Of a stretch of 50,412 nt of DNA, positions 1-9,450 are shown one piece after another. The translations under genes and the position numbers were made by a program. Numbering within the stretch: the first letter of the stretch is position 1; the number at the start of each line of letters is the position of its first letter. The stretch is from Chloroflexota bacterium (GTDB taxonomy: Bacteria > Chloroflexota > UBA11872): the NCBI GenBank assembly GCA_028873795.1, contig JAPPNP010000052.1, positions 1 through 50,412 of the forward strand. The letters run 5' to 3'. The notes below the pieces were generated by a model that saw nothing but the letters and a program-made list of their open reading frames with translations, was not told where the DNA came from and made no database searches.

Positions 1-32
1 CGAACCTGGAGGTGCACCGGATGCTCGGCGTC

Positions 33-205
33 GGGCGGGTCTGAGACCCGCCCCTACCGGATTCTTCAAAGGTCTCCGAAGGCGGGAATCTAGCGGCCCT
101 CAACCTGTTTACCCACGGGGAAGGGCGGTTCGCGAACCGCCCCTACACCTTTTTCAAAGGTCTCCCCCGTATCGAGTACGGGGCAGGCTCTTCGCGGGAA
201 TGACG
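33..205. repeat. Intergenic palindromic repeat mosaic
   Basis: The first 282 bases hold no gene I can support. Three palindromes lie in a row. The first is at 33-53, with 10-bp arms (GGGCGGGTCT) around one base. The second, at 123-142, is a 20-bp perfect palindrome. The third, at 165-183, has arms CCCCGTA/TACGGGG. Bases 87-168 closely match 8440-8518, so this is a dispersed repeat of about 80 bp. Bases 165-205 are a degraded composite palindrome of the kind seen at 41266 and 48250. Confidence 0.75.
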
Positions 206-282
206 AGGGGTTACGCAAAGGTCTCAACCTGCCGGAGTCGTCCAGAACCGATGCGCGCCGCGATCACGGAGCGCGGAACGAT

Positions 283-954
283 TTAGGCCGGCGCGGGCTC
301 CTCCGGCGGCGCTTCCGCGACCTCGCCTTCCTCGCCCGGCTCGATTTCCACCTCGTCGAGGTCAATCTCTTCTTCCTCGACGTCTTCGGCCTGCGCCCGC
401 AGCACGTGGACCGCCACCACCGTCTCCGCGGGATCGCCTGCCGGCGTGTAGGCGCCGTCGACGGCGCGCAGGTCCGACACCACCACTTCGTCTCCAGGCA
501 CCTCCAGGCCCGAGATGTCGGCCACCAGCGCCGATGGAATCTCGGTCGGCAGCGCTTCGACCTCCAGCGAGGTGAGGGCTTGAATGACCGTCACGCCCAT
601 CACCGCGGCTGCCGGCGCCGTGCCCTGAAACTCGATCGCCACTTCAACCGATACCGGCTTGGTGAGATCCACGCGCCGGAAGGTGGCGTGCAAGAGCCGG
701 TCGGTGATGGCGTCCAACTCGTAGGCGTCGAAGAGCACGGCCTCCGTTTCGCCGTCGCACTCGAGGTCCAGCAGGCGACCGTCGGCGCCGGCCCGCACCA
801 GCGTGGCCAGCTCGCGCTCGTCGACCTGCACCGTCGTCGACGGCTGGTTCGGCGTGACGAGATTGGCCGGAATCACGCCCGACCGCCGGAGGCGCTTGAC
901 GGCCCGGCCCCGCACGGCGCGCGGGGAAGCCTGGAGGCGTGGACGTTCAGGCAC
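283..954 (-). CDS. rplY: 50S ribosomal protein bL25 (Ctc/TL5 long form)
   Basis: This is the 5S-rRNA-binding protein of the large ribosomal subunit, 223 residues. The length fits the long Ctc/TL5 form, which adds a beta-rich C-terminal domain to the short E. coli-type L25. The N-terminal part (about 1-90) has the family pattern of basic residues, then G-x-I-P-A in place of the usual G.vPavlYG. The second domain (about 95-185) has the typical V-x-V-x-I-E-F and P-G-D stretches. The last 35 residues are strongly acidic (runs of Glu and Asp), common in long-form L25. The start is GTG at 954, with GAGGA about 7 bases upstream. It is monocistronic here, convergent with nothing, and flanked by palindromic repeats on both sides. 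The family assignment is firm. Confidence 0.9.
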   Translation of the reverse strand: MPERPRLQASPRAVRGRAVKRLRRSGVIPANLVTPNQPSTTVQVDERELATLVRAGADGRLLDLECDGETEAVLFDAYELDAITDRLLHATFRRVDLTKPVSVEVAIEFQGTAPAAAVMGVTVIQALTSLEVEALPTEIPSALVADISGLEVPGDEVVVSDLRAVDGAYTPAGDPAETVVAVHVLRAQAEDVEEEEIDLDEVEIEPGEEGEVAEAPPEEPAPA

Positions 955-1302
955 TCAGCATTCCTCTGGGATGGGGTCGGCGATGTCGCCGCAAGTGGCG
1001 CACCCGGCGCCAGCGGCCCGCGCACGAGCCGCGCGCAGCACGAGTCTAGAAACGCCTTCCCCTCGCGTCAACGCCCGATCGGTTTGGTGGCGTCACTTTG
1101 AGTCCGGCATTCGCGCGAAGGGAAACCCCTGCGTAACCCTTCGTCATTCCGGCGAAAGCCGGAATCCAGTCCGGTCGAATCTGGAGATGCGCCGGATGGT
1201 CGGCGTCGGGCGGGTCTCAGACCCGCCCCTACCGGATTCTGCAAGGGTCTCCGAAGGTGGGAATCCATCCCCGTACGTCAACCGGCGAAGTGATGGCCTC
1301 GG
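955..1302. repeat. Intergenic gap with REP-like palindromes
   Basis: No gene is supported between rplY and the penicillin-binding protein gene. A GAAA-loop palindrome lies at 1142-1169 and is identical over 28 bases to the left palindromes of the GIY-YIG units at 13508 and 14016. A second hairpin at 1208-1228 repeats the one at 33-53 with a single change in the loop. The flank GCGTAACCCTTCGTCATTCC just before 1142 recurs at 48241 and, inverted, at 8386. Confidence 0.7.
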
Positions 1303-4299
1303 CTAGCGCACGGTGAACGTGACCGGGTCCGATGCCGTGAGGTTGCCGGCCCGATCCGTCGCGATCGCCCGCAGCGTGTAGGTGCCCGGTTCCGCCGTCC
1401 AGCGTAGGCGGTAGGGGGCGCGTTGGACCTCGCCGATCACTTCGCCGTTCATCTCGTAGGCCACGGCCGCCAGCCCGCCCGCGTCTTGCAATGCCGCCCG
1501 CAATTCAATCACCCCGGCCGAGCGCTCGTCACCGTTGGCCAGGCCGGCCACCGCAACCGCCGGCGGCGTGTTGTCCACCACGAAGCGCCGGAACACGACG
1601 TCCTCGCGCCCATTCGACGCGCGCACCACCAGACGCAGCGTGTAGGGGCCGTCGGGCAACTGACTCGTGTCGATGGCGCGCAGCGGGCCCTCCGTCACGG
1701 GAGATGTGCCTACCGTGTCGATGCGCACCCAGCTCCCCGGGGCCGGTCCGGCGCCGTAGCGCATCTCGAACTCCGCAAACAACGGTCCCGCCGCCGTTCC
1801 CTGGATTTCGAGCACGCTGCGCACGCGCTCCGTCGGCACCGGGCTGGTGATGGCGGCTCGCTCGGAGGCGCCGGTCGGCGCGGTCCCCGCCACGAAGGCT
1901 TCCGGCGGCAGTCGCAGCGGTGAGTCATCGGCCAGCGTCCGCTGCCACTCCTCGGCCTCGGTCGGCAGCACCACGAACACTTGCTCCTCGACCTCGTCGG
2001 GCGGGGTGTCCGGCGTGGCCAGCAGCCCCGTTGGCACGTGGATGGCGAATGGCTGATGCACCATGTCCCGCTGCACCGGGACGGTGCCCGGGAGAAAGAA
2101 CTCCTCCCGCGTCTCCGGCGTGAACGGTGAGGGCAACAGGCCCGACAGCGCGTCGATCTCCTGCACCGCGACGGTTGCCGGCTGGGGCCACTCCAGCGCC
2201 GGCCGGCCTTCGAGCGCGGCCGTCATGAACCGTTGCCAGATTGGCGCCGCTCCGCGCACGCCGGTCACATCGTCCATCGGCGTCCCGTCGGCATTGCCGA
2301 CCCACACGCCCGTCACCACTTGCGGCGTGTAGCCGACCGTCAGCGCGTCGCGCGTATCTTCAGTCGTTCCCGTCTTGGCGGCCGCCGGACGGTCGGGCAG
2401 CTGGAGGTTGCGGCGCGTGTCGCCGAATCCGAGCACCCGCGCCCGCTCGTCACTCAGGATCGAGGTCACCACGAACGCCAGACCGGGACTGATGACCTGG
2501 CTCGACGCAATGCGGGTCGGTGTTTCCGAGGCGTCGGCCAGCACGCGCGCGCTGCAGCCGTCGTCCCCGAGCTGCTCAACCACCCGGCCCTGCGCGTCCA
2601 GAATGCAGAGGATGCCCGTGGGCGCCACCGCCCGGCCCTCGTTGGCGAAGACGCCGTAGGCGCTCGTCAGCTCCAGCAGGCGCACCTCATTGGAGCCCAG
2701 CGCGAGGGCCGGCCCGATGCGGGAGGGGTCCGTCAGCGTCGTGATCCCCAGCCGCTCGGCCATGGCCACCGTGGGAGTGAGTCCGACGTTTTCGTCGATC
2801 TGCGTCCGCACCGCGGGGACGTTCAGCGAGCTTGCCAGCGCCGTGCGCAGGCTCACCGGGCCGCTGAACCGCTCGCTGTAGTTGCGCGGCGCGTAGGGCT
2901 CCTGTCCCACGATGGGCACGATCGTCGGGATATCCAGCAGCATGGTGGCGGGCGTGTAGCCCCGTTCGAGCGCGCTGGCGTACATGATCGGCTTGAACGC
3001 CGACCCCGGCTGCCGCGGCGCCAGCGTCACGTTCACCTGGCCGTCGATCGTGGCGTCGTTGAAGTCGAGGCTGCCGACCATGGCCAGGACCTCGCCGGTC
3101 CCCGGTCGCACCGCCACCAGGGCCGCGTTGGTCACCGTCTGGTCCGCCAGGGTGGCGACGTGCTCGCGCGCCGCCGTCTCGGCGTGCCGCTGCAGGTCCA
3201 GGTCCAGCGTGGTGATGATGCGCCAGCCCTGCCAGCTCACGTCCGGTCCGTAGCGGGCTTGCACTTCATCCAACACGTAGCGGAAGAAGTGGGGCGCGCG
3301 CACCTCGGCCGGCTGCGGCGGCATGATGGTGATGACCTCGCGCCGCGCCGCCTCCACCCGCGCCGGTGGCGCCAGCCCGGTTTCCTCCAGCCGGCCCAGC
3401 ACCCGCAGCTGCTCGCGCCGCGCCGCCGCCGGGTCGACGTGGGGGTTGTCCGTCGACGGTGATCGAAGCAGCCCCGCCAACAGCGCGGCTTCCGCCAGCG
3501 TCACCTCAGCCAGCGGCTTCCCGAAATACGTGCGCGCCGCCGCCGCCACCCCATAGCTCAGGCTGCCGTAGTAGTTCTGATTGAGGTAGAGGCCCAGGAT
3601 CTCGTCCTTCGAGAATCGCTCGCTGAGTCGCCAGGCCAGCACGGCCTCTTTGATCTTGCGCTCCACCGTCTCCTCGGGCGTGAGCAGCACGTTCTTGACC
3701 AGCTGCTGCGTGATCGTGCTGGCTCCCGAGACGACCTCGCCGCCCCTGACGTTCTGCCACAGCGCGCGAACGATGGCGCGCAGCTCGACCCCTGGGTTTT
3801 CGTAGAAGGTGGCGTCTTCCGCCGCGATCACCGCGGCCTTCACATCGGCGGGAATCGCCTCCGGCGGCACGAGCGTCCGCCGGCCCTGACCGAGCAGCTC
3901 GCCCAGCGGACGACCGCGCCGGTCGACGATGGTGGTGGTTTGGAAGAGGCCGGAGCCGACGTCGAGGATTTCCTCGATTTCGGGGATCTCCGTCCACAGC
4001 GTGTTCGCGGCCGCCGCGGCCGCTCCCACGCCGCTGGCCGCGACGACCGCAAACACCAGCGTGGCCGCGATGCCGGCCGCCGCCATGCCGGCCGCCAACA
4101 GCCATACCCACGCCGCGATCGGGGCGCGCGCGCCCCCCGGTCGCACGAGCGAACTCCGCGCAAGGCGCGCCCGCGCCTTCGGATCAATGGGGCGGCCGGC
4201 GGAGGGCCGCATCCGCGAGCTACGCACCCGCACCAGCCTTACTCTCGTAACACGCCATTCTAAGCGTGCGCTTTGGCATCCCTTGTTACGACGGCTCAC
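1303..4299 (-). CDS. Class A penicillin-binding protein (GT51 transglycosylase/transpeptidase)
   Basis: A bifunctional peptidoglycan synthase of 998 residues that polymerises and cross-links murein outside the membrane. A basic cytoplasmic N-terminus (1-58) is followed by one membrane anchor (about 60-90). The GT51 domain follows, with catalytic Glu161 in E-D-A-T-F-Y and the G-A-S-T-I-T-Q-Q motif at 192-199. The transpeptidase domain has nucleophile Ser433 in S-A-F-K, S-L-N at 491-493 and K-T-G at 642-644. After about residue 760 come linker sequence and two Ig/Fn3-like beta domains, the last (about 905-998) ending the protein, so it is longer than typical PBP1A. The start at 4299 is taken as the longest option; Met30 is an alternative. 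It stands alone on this strand, divergent from the membrane protein gene at 4376. All catalytic motifs are intact. Confidence 0.93.
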   Translation of the reverse strand: MSRRNKGCQSARLEWRVTRVRLVRVRSSRMRPSAGRPIDPKARARLARSSLVRPGGARAPIAAWVWLLAAGMAAAGIAATLVFAVVAASGVGAAAAAANTLWTEIPEIEEILDVGSGLFQTTTIVDRRGRPLGELLGQGRRTLVPPEAIPADVKAAVIAAEDATFYENPGVELRAIVRALWQNVRGGEVVSGASTITQQLVKNVLLTPEETVERKIKEAVLAWRLSERFSKDEILGLYLNQNYYGSLSYGVAAAARTYFGKPLAEVTLAEAALLAGLLRSPSTDNPHVDPAAARREQLRVLGRLEETGLAPPARVEAARREVITIMPPQPAEVRAPHFFRYVLDEVQARYGPDVSWQGWRIITTLDLDLQRHAETAAREHVATLADQTVTNAALVAVRPGTGEVLAMVGSLDFNDATIDGQVNVTLAPRQPGSAFKPIMYASALERGYTPATMLLDIPTIVPIVGQEPYAPRNYSERFSGPVSLRTALASSLNVPAVRTQIDENVGLTPTVAMAERLGITTLTDPSRIGPALALGSNEVRLLELTSAYGVFANEGRAVAPTGILCILDAQGRVVEQLGDDGCSARVLADASETPTRIASSQVISPGLAFVVTSILSDERARVLGFGDTRRNLQLPDRPAAAKTGTTEDTRDALTVGYTPQVVTGVWVGNADGTPMDDVTGVRGAAPIWQRFMTAALEGRPALEWPQPATVAVQEIDALSGLLPSPFTPETREEFFLPGTVPVQRDMVHQPFAIHVPTGLLATPDTPPDEVEEQVFVVLPTEAEEWQRTLADDSPLRLPPEAFVAGTAPTGASERAAITSPVPTERVRSVLEIQGTAAGPLFAEFEMRYGAGPAPGSWVRIDTVGTSPVTEGPLRAIDTSQLPDGPYTLRLVVRASNGREDVVFRRFVVDNTPPAVAVAGLANGDERSAGVIELRAALQDAGGLAAVAYEMNGEVIGEVQRAPYRLRWTAEPGTYTLRAIATDRAGNLTASDPVTFTVR

Positions 4300-4375
4300 C
4301 GCCGCTGGGCCTTAAGCTGGCAGTCGCCGTGGGCGGCGATCGAAGGGATCGGCTGCGTCAATTGAGGCCGCGTAA

Positions 4376-7177
4376 GTGACCGTGGACTGGGCGGTCACGC
4401 CGGGATTGCTGCTTCTGCTGGCGCAGGTCGTTTCGCTGGCCGCCGTGGGCTACGTCGTCGCGCGCACCGTGCTGCGGCAGGACGATGAGCGCCTGGCCCT
4501 GGCGCAGGGGCTGGTGGTTGGACTGGCGCTGTGGGGCTTCGTGGTCAACGTGGTGCTGTACGTCATCCCGGCGCCCGCGGGGGCGATCGCGTCCTGGGTG
4601 CTCACGCTCACGCTCGGCGTCGGCCTGGCCTGGCGCGCGCGCCGGCCTCTGCGGCCGTCGCTGCGGACGACGGCCGGCGTGCTGGTCGCGGCCCTGGCGC
4701 TCTTCTGGATCGCCCTGGCCAGCCGTCAGCTCCTGTCGATCGTCGAGGACTTCCTGCACCTGGGCCTGGCGGCTTCGATTCGCGCCGGTGGCTTTCATCC
4801 GCCGGCGTTTCCGTGGAGCCCGGACCTGCCCAGCGCCTACCACTACGGCGCCAATCTGCTGGTCGCCCTGATGACCCCGCCATTTGGACCCGACCTGGCA
4901 TTCGTGACGGAATTGCTGGGCGCCTACTTGTGGATGAGCTTCGCCCTGATCGTGGGCCTGCTCCTGCTGCAACGGGGATCGTGGATCGCGGTGCTGGCCC
5001 TCGCCCCGCTGTTGCTCACGGCCGGCGCGTGGACGCAACTGCACTACATCACGCCGCCGGGCATCGTGCAGATTCCCGCCGTTGGGGAGGTCCCGGCGCT
5101 CAGCGCCAGCGTCCGCACGTGGCTCACGCAGGTCTATTGGCCGTCGACGGACTTTCCCTGGGAGCGCGTGCTCGAGGCGTCGCCGCCGAATATCTGGAAA
5201 CCCTCGTTCACGCTGGCGTACGCCCTGACGCTCGTGGTGTTGGAGCGGGTGGTCGCCAGCGGGCGGCGGTCGTGGCCGTCGGCGGCGGTCCTGGCGGCAC
5301 TGGTCGGATTTCTGGGACTGGCCGACGAGACGGTCGCCGTGATGGTGCTGGTCCTATGGGCCTTGCTCGAGGCGGCGCAGTTTGCGGCGGCCGGACCGCC
5401 CGGCGGACAGCGCATGCGCGAGGCGTTGCGGGCGGCCGCGGGGCCGGCGATCGCCGCCCTGGTGCTGGCCGTCGGCGGCGGCGCCATCACCGGCGTCCTG
5501 ACCGGACCGTCCGGAAGCGGCCTGTCCCTGGCCTGGATCGACGATCCCGCGAGCCGCCGACCAATCGGCGCGTTCATCGACATGTCGGGCGGTCTGGGCG
5601 TGCTGGCGCTTGGCGTGGTCCCGGCTGCCGTCGTCGCCGTGCTGCTTGCGTGGCGCGACCGTCTGGTGCTCGCGCTGGCGCTTGGAAGCGGGATCTTCCT
5701 GCTCGCCGCGCTCACGCTGCAGTACGACTTCTCGCGTGACGTCGCGCGGCTGGACGGCCACGCGCGGAACTTCGCCCTGCTGGGGTTGATTGCCGCGCTG
5801 GGCCTCCGCTTGCCGGCGCTGCGTCCCCGCCGGCGCTACGTCGCCGGCGCCCTGCTCATCGCGCTCATCACTTGGCCCACCGTCGTGACGCCCCTGCGCA
5901 ACCTCGGGCCCGCGTTCAGCGCCGGCGTCGAGCTGGCGAACGCCGAGCCGGGCCGGAGGGAGCTCGATTCCGACTTCCTGGGGCGCGAGGTGTTGCGGCA
6001 CTCCATCCCCGACGGCGTCGTCGCCTATATCCGAGACCATACGCCGGCCGACGCACGCATTCTCTCGCCCAATCCGAGCGCAATGTCCATTGCGACGGGA
6101 CGCGCGAACGCCTCGGGATTTGCGGACTTCATTCAGTTTTCGGGCGTGCGCGGACCGGAGTACGTCGACGCCATCCGCCGGCTCGAACCGGCGGCTATCC
6201 GCCGGCTGGGCTTCGACTACCTGCACGCAACCGACGGGTGGCTGGACAGCCTGCCACCCCGCGCGACGGAGTGGATCCGGAACCCCAGTTTCTTTGAGCT
6301 GCTGGTGCGCGGCGGCGCCGAGGCCCTGTACCGCATCCGGCCCGAGTTTCTGGAGATCGACGCGGCGCCCCTTCCGGAATCGTTCGAGGCGCTGCGCCAG
6401 GCGGTGCCGGCGTCGGCGACCGTCTTCTTGTCGCCGTCGATCGACCATTTCGGGTCCGTGCGCGCGGCGTCGGTGCTCTCCCACACCCACCTGCTCGGCG
6501 CCGTGCGCGTATTCGCCGAGCACTTGCGCCCGGGCTTTCACACCGAGCCGCTCGGCGATCGCACGCCGGATCTCGTGGTCACCTCGGCGCGCCTGGCGCC
6601 ATCGGGGTTTCCGCCGGGTCAGCGAACCGCAATCTGGTCGAACGACGACTTTGCGGTCTATGCCCCGGGCGGAGCCGTGGCCCCGATCATGCCTGCCGCT
6701 AGGCCGCTCCTGAGCGTGCGGTTGTCGTCGGTGAGCATCGATGGCGGGCGGCTTGCCTTCACGGCGACGCTCGCGGATGACGCGGCGAAGCGTTGGTCCG
6801 GCCAGGACTGGCTGATCGTGGCGGCCGACGATTCGCCGTGGGCGTTTCCGCGCGACTTCAACAACGACGGCCGTCTGCACCGGTCCGCGCAGTGGTTTGG
6901 CGGCCAGTTCCACCCCGGTCAGGGCGTCATGAGCCACGCGTATCTGTTCGATGCCAACACCGGCAGCCTGGCCGTGCAGGGCCGCGACGGACGCTTCGTT
7001 CCCGCGCCGGCATCCGAAGGCGGCTTGGGCCCCGGCGTGTGGACGCTGGCGCTGCGTCTGCGACACGACTGGTGGGAGGCGGCCTTCATCCCAGTTGCGC
7101 GCATCGAGATCGCCGAGGACGGCACGGCGACCTTTACGGTCTACGAAGAAGCCCTCAGCGTAACGCCGATTCCGTAG
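4376..7177 (+). CDS. Large polytopic membrane protein, GT-C-like
   Basis: Unassigned membrane protein of 933 residues. Roughly a dozen hydrophobic segments fill residues 5-510, and the remaining 420 residues look soluble, probably extracytoplasmic. Between the second and third groups of helices is an aromatic loop with A-Y-H-Y-G-A-N, recalling the Y-H-Y region of GT-C-type glycosyltransferases (DUF2298/PMT-like). That suggests lipid-linked sugar transfer, but no catalytic residue can be assigned. The C-terminal part contains a D-F-N-N-D-G-R segment that could bind calcium. The start is GTG at 4376; a second GTG two codons on is also possible. The gene is divergent from the penicillin-binding protein, with about 75 bases between starts. 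The call as a membrane protein is firm; the function is inference. Confidence 0.6.
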   Translation: MTVDWAVTPGLLLLLAQVVSLAAVGYVVARTVLRQDDERLALAQGLVVGLALWGFVVNVVLYVIPAPAGAIASWVLTLTLGVGLAWRARRPLRPSLRTTAGVLVAALALFWIALASRQLLSIVEDFLHLGLAASIRAGGFHPPAFPWSPDLPSAYHYGANLLVALMTPPFGPDLAFVTELLGAYLWMSFALIVGLLLLQRGSWIAVLALAPLLLTAGAWTQLHYITPPGIVQIPAVGEVPALSASVRTWLTQVYWPSTDFPWERVLEASPPNIWKPSFTLAYALTLVVLERVVASGRRSWPSAAVLAALVGFLGLADETVAVMVLVLWALLEAAQFAAAGPPGGQRMREALRAAAGPAIAALVLAVGGGAITGVLTGPSGSGLSLAWIDDPASRRPIGAFIDMSGGLGVLALGVVPAAVVAVLLAWRDRLVLALALGSGIFLLAALTLQYDFSRDVARLDGHARNFALLGLIAALGLRLPALRPRRRYVAGALLIALITWPTVVTPLRNLGPAFSAGVELANAEPGRRELDSDFLGREVLRHSIPDGVVAYIRDHTPADARILSPNPSAMSIATGRANASGFADFIQFSGVRGPEYVDAIRRLEPAAIRRLGFDYLHATDGWLDSLPPRATEWIRNPSFFELLVRGGAEALYRIRPEFLEIDAAPLPESFEALRQAVPASATVFLSPSIDHFGSVRAASVLSHTHLLGAVRVFAEHLRPGFHTEPLGDRTPDLVVTSARLAPSGFPPGQRTAIWSNDDFAVYAPGGAVAPIMPAARPLLSVRLSSVSIDGGRLAFTATLADDAAKRWSGQDWLIVAADDSPWAFPRDFNNDGRLHRSAQWFGGQFHPGQGVMSHAYLFDANTGSLAVQGRDGRFVPAPASEGGLGPGVWTLALRLRHDWWEAAFIPVARIEIAEDGTATFTVYEEALSVTPIP

Positions 7178-7267
7178 GTCTCCGCGCGGCCGCGGCCGGC
7201 GCGCCTCCCCGTCCACCCTCCATCCTCAAGTACCCTCAGGCCGCAGGGTCGCAAGCGGGATGTCGTC

Positions 7268-8257
7268 GTGAGCAAGATTCGTGTCGGCCTCATCGGGTTC
7301 GGCGATTGGACGCGCAGCGCCTATGTCCCGGCGCTGCGGCTGGATGGCCGCGCCGAGGTTACGGCGGTGGCGGCGCCCAGCGCCGCGACGCGCGACCGCG
7401 CCCTTGCCGAGCTTGGGTCGGAGATCACCGTGTGTGCTTCGGCGTCTGAACTCCTGGCGGCAGCCGATCTCGATGCCGTGACGGTGGCCGTCCCCGATCT
7501 GGCGCACGAAGCGGTGCTGACTGAGGCGCTGGCGTCAGGCTTGCCGCTCTTGTTCGAGCCGCCCGTCGCCTCCGACCGGCCCGGCGTCGAACGCATGGTG
7601 GCCGCGCGCCGCGCCGCGCCGCAGCTCGTGCATCCCGACCTGGAGCTGTCGTATCTCCCGGTCGTCGCAAGACTGCGCGAGGCGCTGGACGCGGGCGCGA
7701 TCGGTCAGCCGCGCACCGCCCTGGTGCGGCTGCAAGCGGGGTGGGGCCATCCGCCGCGGCACAGCCTGAGCGTGGTGCACATGCTGGCCGGCTGGTACCT
7801 GGACATGCTGGACCGCGCCATCGGGCGCACGGCGCGCCGCGTGCTGGTGCTCAACGGCGACGACGAGCCGGGGCTGATGCAGACGCGCGCCACGGCCCAC
7901 CTCGATTATGGCGACGTGCAAGGCACGTTCCAGGTAAACATCGGCGCGGTTGGGCCGCTGCGCATCGACCTCGAAGTCAACGGAACCGAGGGCGATATCG
8001 TCTGCGACCCGCTGGCGGGCGCCTGGCGCCTGCGCACGCGGGAGTTTCCCCACTGGCGCCTGGCGCGGCACCCGGCCCTGGAACCGCCCGCCGGCTGGCC
8101 CGGCGTCCACGAGTGCCTGCGCGCGTTCCTGGACGCCGTCGAACAGGGCACGACGAACAACGAGATGCGCGACGCGATCATTCGCCAGCACGAGGTCGGC
8201 CTGGCCGCCGACCGGTCGTGCGACAGCGGGGCGTGGGAGGAAGTTCGGCCGGTCTGA
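7268..8257 (+). CDS. Gfo/Idh/MocA family NAD(P)-dependent oxidoreductase
   Basis: 329 residues, the usual size for this family, which oxidises or reduces sugars, inositols and similar alcohols with NAD(P). The N-terminal Rossmann fold starts at residue 5 with V-G-L-I-G-F-G-D-W; the third glycine of GxGxxG is not glycine here. A stretch near residue 80 matches the second half of the nucleotide fold (V-A-V-P-D-L-A-H). The usual E-K-P motif is replaced by F-E-P-P at about 97-100, so the common catalytic lysine is missing and substrate use may differ. The C-terminal half is the alpha/beta substrate domain. The start is GTG at 7268. It lies about 90 bases after the membrane protein gene on the same strand and may be co-transcribed. 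The substrate cannot be told from sequence. Confidence 0.85.
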   Translation: MSKIRVGLIGFGDWTRSAYVPALRLDGRAEVTAVAAPSAATRDRALAELGSEITVCASASELLAAADLDAVTVAVPDLAHEAVLTEALASGLPLLFEPPVASDRPGVERMVAARRAAPQLVHPDLELSYLPVVARLREALDAGAIGQPRTALVRLQAGWGHPPRHSLSVVHMLAGWYLDMLDRAIGRTARRVLVLNGDDEPGLMQTRATAHLDYGDVQGTFQVNIGAVGPLRIDLEVNGTEGDIVCDPLAGAWRLRTREFPHWRLARHPALEPPAGWPGVHECLRAFLDAVEQGTTNNEMRDAIIRQHEVGLAADRSCDSGAWEEVRPV

Positions 8258-8705
8258 TCACTTCCCCACCGTCATTCCCGAGGAGGGAGACCTTTGCGGA
8301 ATCCACCCGGGCTTGGGGGTGACCGGGCGCATCCTGTCCGCCGCCAGGTTCAATGAGGGGTGGATTCCCGCCTTCGCGGGAATGACGAAGGGTTACGTGA
8401 AGGTCTCCAAAGAGCCTGCCCTGTACTCGATACGGGGCGGGAACCTAGCGGCCCTCAACCTGTTAACCCTCGAGGAAGGGCGGTTCGCGAACCGCCCCTA
8501 CACCTTTTGCAAAGGTCTCTGGGGGCGGGAATCCGGGAACCGCTCAAACGGTGAGCCCACGAGTAGGGGCGGGTCTCAGATTCGCCCTTGCCCGGTGGCC
8601 CAGGCTGCGGGCAGCCTGGGAGATGCGACCCCGGGCCGGTCCCACGCTGCACGCAGCGCGGGCCACCGAGCCAACACCCTGAAGGGCCTTGACGGCCCCG
8701 CACGG
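8258..8705. repeat. Intergenic gap with modular palindromic repeats
   Basis: About 450 bases without a supportable gene. A REP-like palindrome with loop CTTC lies at 8362-8386. A degraded composite palindrome occupies about 8411-8447. A second copy of the roughly 80-bp repeat from the start of the window is at 8440-8518, including a 20-bp perfect palindrome at 8478-8497. A decayed GGGCGGGTCT hairpin lies near 8569-8587. Confidence 0.7.
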
Positions 8706-9311
8706 CTATCCCCGCGGCGCCTGATCCCCTGCCAGCGCCTGCTCCAGCGCCTCCCGCTCGTCGGACGGCAAGTCCAGCTCCAACGCCAGATCCCTGGCCG
8801 CCGGCGACATCTTGCGCCAGGTTTTCTGCACGATGTCGGCGATCTTTGCCACCGGATGCTGCGCGCGCAGGTCGGCGAACTGCGTTTCGAGGAAGACGAG
8901 GCAGAGCCCGTCCTCCAGCGTTTGCACCTCGGGGTCGCGCGTGAGGTTGTGCTTGCGCACCAACTGTTGGACGCGCGCGATCTCATCCGCCTCGTAGCCG
9001 GCATCCTGCAAGACGCGGCCGACCTCGGCGGCGTGCATGGCCTGCAGCGCCGTGCGCCACCGCAGATAGCCGCGCCGGCCGCCCGGATAGTCGCCGCGAG
9101 GAATGGTCCAGCGGCGGATGTGGTGCGCGCGCGCCGCCAGCAGCAGCGCCTCGCCGGCGTCGGGGCGCAGGCGCCGGACCCAGGCCGAGAGCATCGCGGC
9201 GTGGGTGAGCTCCTTGGGCCGGGGCTCGCCGTCCACGATCAGCGTGTGCGGATCGTCGGCGTTGGCCGCGTCGATGCGCCGGATGGCGTCGTGAAAGCGC
9301 TCGGATTCCAC
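8706..9311 (-). CDS. DUF4202 family protein
   Basis: 201 residues matching the whole length of DUF4202. The family hallmarks are visible: an N-terminal I-D-A-A-N motif (about 13-17), the R-P-K-E-L-T-H-A stretch (about 31-38), and the highly conserved A-R-A-H-H-I-R-R-W-T-I-P-R block (about 60-72) followed by G-G-R-R-G-Y-L-R-W-R. A Q-T-L-E-D-G-L-C-L-V-F-L-E block follows near 133-145. The paired histidines and later acidic residues resemble an HD-like metal site, but the biochemical role is unknown. The start is GTG at 9311, which fits the family N-terminus; no clear ribosome binding site is seen. It is convergent with the Gfo/Idh gene across a repeat-filled gap and divergent from the flavoenzyme gene. 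Family assignment is firm. Confidence 0.85.
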   Translation of the reverse strand: MESERFHDAIRRIDAANADDPHTLIVDGEPRPKELTHAAMLSAWVRRLRPDAGEALLLAARAHHIRRWTIPRGDYPGGRRGYLRWRTALQAMHAAEVGRVLQDAGYEADEIARVQQLVRKHNLTRDPEVQTLEDGLCLVFLETQFADLRAQHPVAKIADIVQKTWRKMSPAARDLALELDLPSDEREALEQALAGDQAPRG

Positions 9312-9450
9312 GTTGGGATTCTCGCACGGGCGACGTTTGCGTCACCCATTCGGCATGCCGGACTCCCCCTCATCCTAACCTTCTCCCCCCAGGGGAGAAG
9401 GAACTGGACCCGCGGACCGCCGCGCCGTGGCTCGGGTATGGTGCCGCTCG

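Noticed and set aside
5354-7216. 620-codon open frame antisense to the large membrane protein
   Set aside because: Shadow of the real gene: Arg/Gln/Gly-rich translation with no domain pattern.
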